From the NCBI GenBank assembly GCA_031262625.1, contig JAISHJ010000087.1, forward strand, positions 1 to 5,330: DNA of 5,330 nt, read 5' to 3'. Below the pieces are notes generated by a model, which was not told the origin of the DNA, made no database searches, and saw only the letters and a program-made list of their open reading frames with translations. Every line of letters starts with the position of its first letter. Within the stretch, counting starts at the first letter, position 1. The DNA is from Ruminococcus sp. (GTDB lineage: Bacteria; Bacillota; Clostridia; Oscillospirales; Ruminococcaceae). Below are positions 5,305-5,330 of this stretch, in pieces. Made by a program: the position numbers and the translations under genes.

Positions 5305-5318
5305 ACCCCCCCTCTCCC
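5285..5318 (-). other. Candidate G-quadruplex on the minus strand
   Basis: On the + strand, C-tracts lie at 5285-5287, 5289-5292, 5296-5302, 5306-5312 and 5316-5318. On the minus strand these are five G-tracts of 3 to 7 bases, four of them joined by 3-nt loops (AGA, TCT, AGA) and the fifth by a single C. This fits the usual G-quadruplex pattern very well. The same bases also form the right arm of the neighbouring inverted repeat, so the two structures would compete. Folding in the cell is not shown by sequence alone. Confidence 0.6.
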
Positions 5319-5330
5319 GGACTTTAAAGG

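Overview
The window looks like chromosomal DNA of a low-to-mid GC member of the Firmicutes, most likely a Clostridia or Oscillospiraceae-type anaerobe. The signs are strong AAGGTGG/GGAGG-type ribosome binding sites, three near-consensus sigma-A promoters (TTGACA with a 17-bp spacer and a TATAAT-like -10), two intrinsic terminators, and protein families typical of that group. No genus can be assigned from the sequence alone. Every supported gene is on the + strand, and no gap between genes exceeds about 190 bases.

Layout: (1) bases 1-447 hold the 3' part of a YfcE/MJ0936-type metallophosphoesterase, cut by the window edge. (2) Bases 474-781 hold a self-contained unit: promoter, a 56-residue acidic helical protein of unknown function (547-717) and a terminator. 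(3) Bases 811-3088 hold a second such unit: an extended -10 promoter, a 719-residue methyl-accepting chemotaxis protein (MCP, 889-3048) and a strong terminator. (4) Bases 3103-5218 hold a perfect-consensus promoter, a ~100-nt leader and a 659-residue membrane fusion (HlyD/MacA-type) efflux adaptor. (5) Bases 5219-5330 are noncoding and carry a 19-bp GC-rich inverted repeat and a run of C-tracts that is a strong G-quadruplex candidate on the minus strand.

The most unusual object is the MCP. Its two membrane segments are joined by only a few residues, so it has no extracellular sensor. Its signalling tip lacks two arginines common in the family. After the normal end of the signalling domain (about residue 410) it continues for about 310 residues as a low-complexity tail. 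That tail has a Gly/Asn/Phe segment with seven FGG motifs, then twelve copies of a [Y/F]GGLFDD-type motif, six of them in exact 17-residue register, with the last at the C-terminus. Synonymous codons differ between copies while the amino-acid core is kept, which suggests selection on the motif. A multivalent docking or clustering tail is a reasonable inference; its partner is unknown.

The genes do not form one operon: each of the last three has its own promoter, and terminators separate units 2, 3 and 4. The adaptor probably works with an ABC transporter (ATPase plus MacB/FtsX-like permease) encoded beyond the right edge, but that is inferred from the family only. Nothing in the window links the MCP to the efflux adaptor apart from adjacency.
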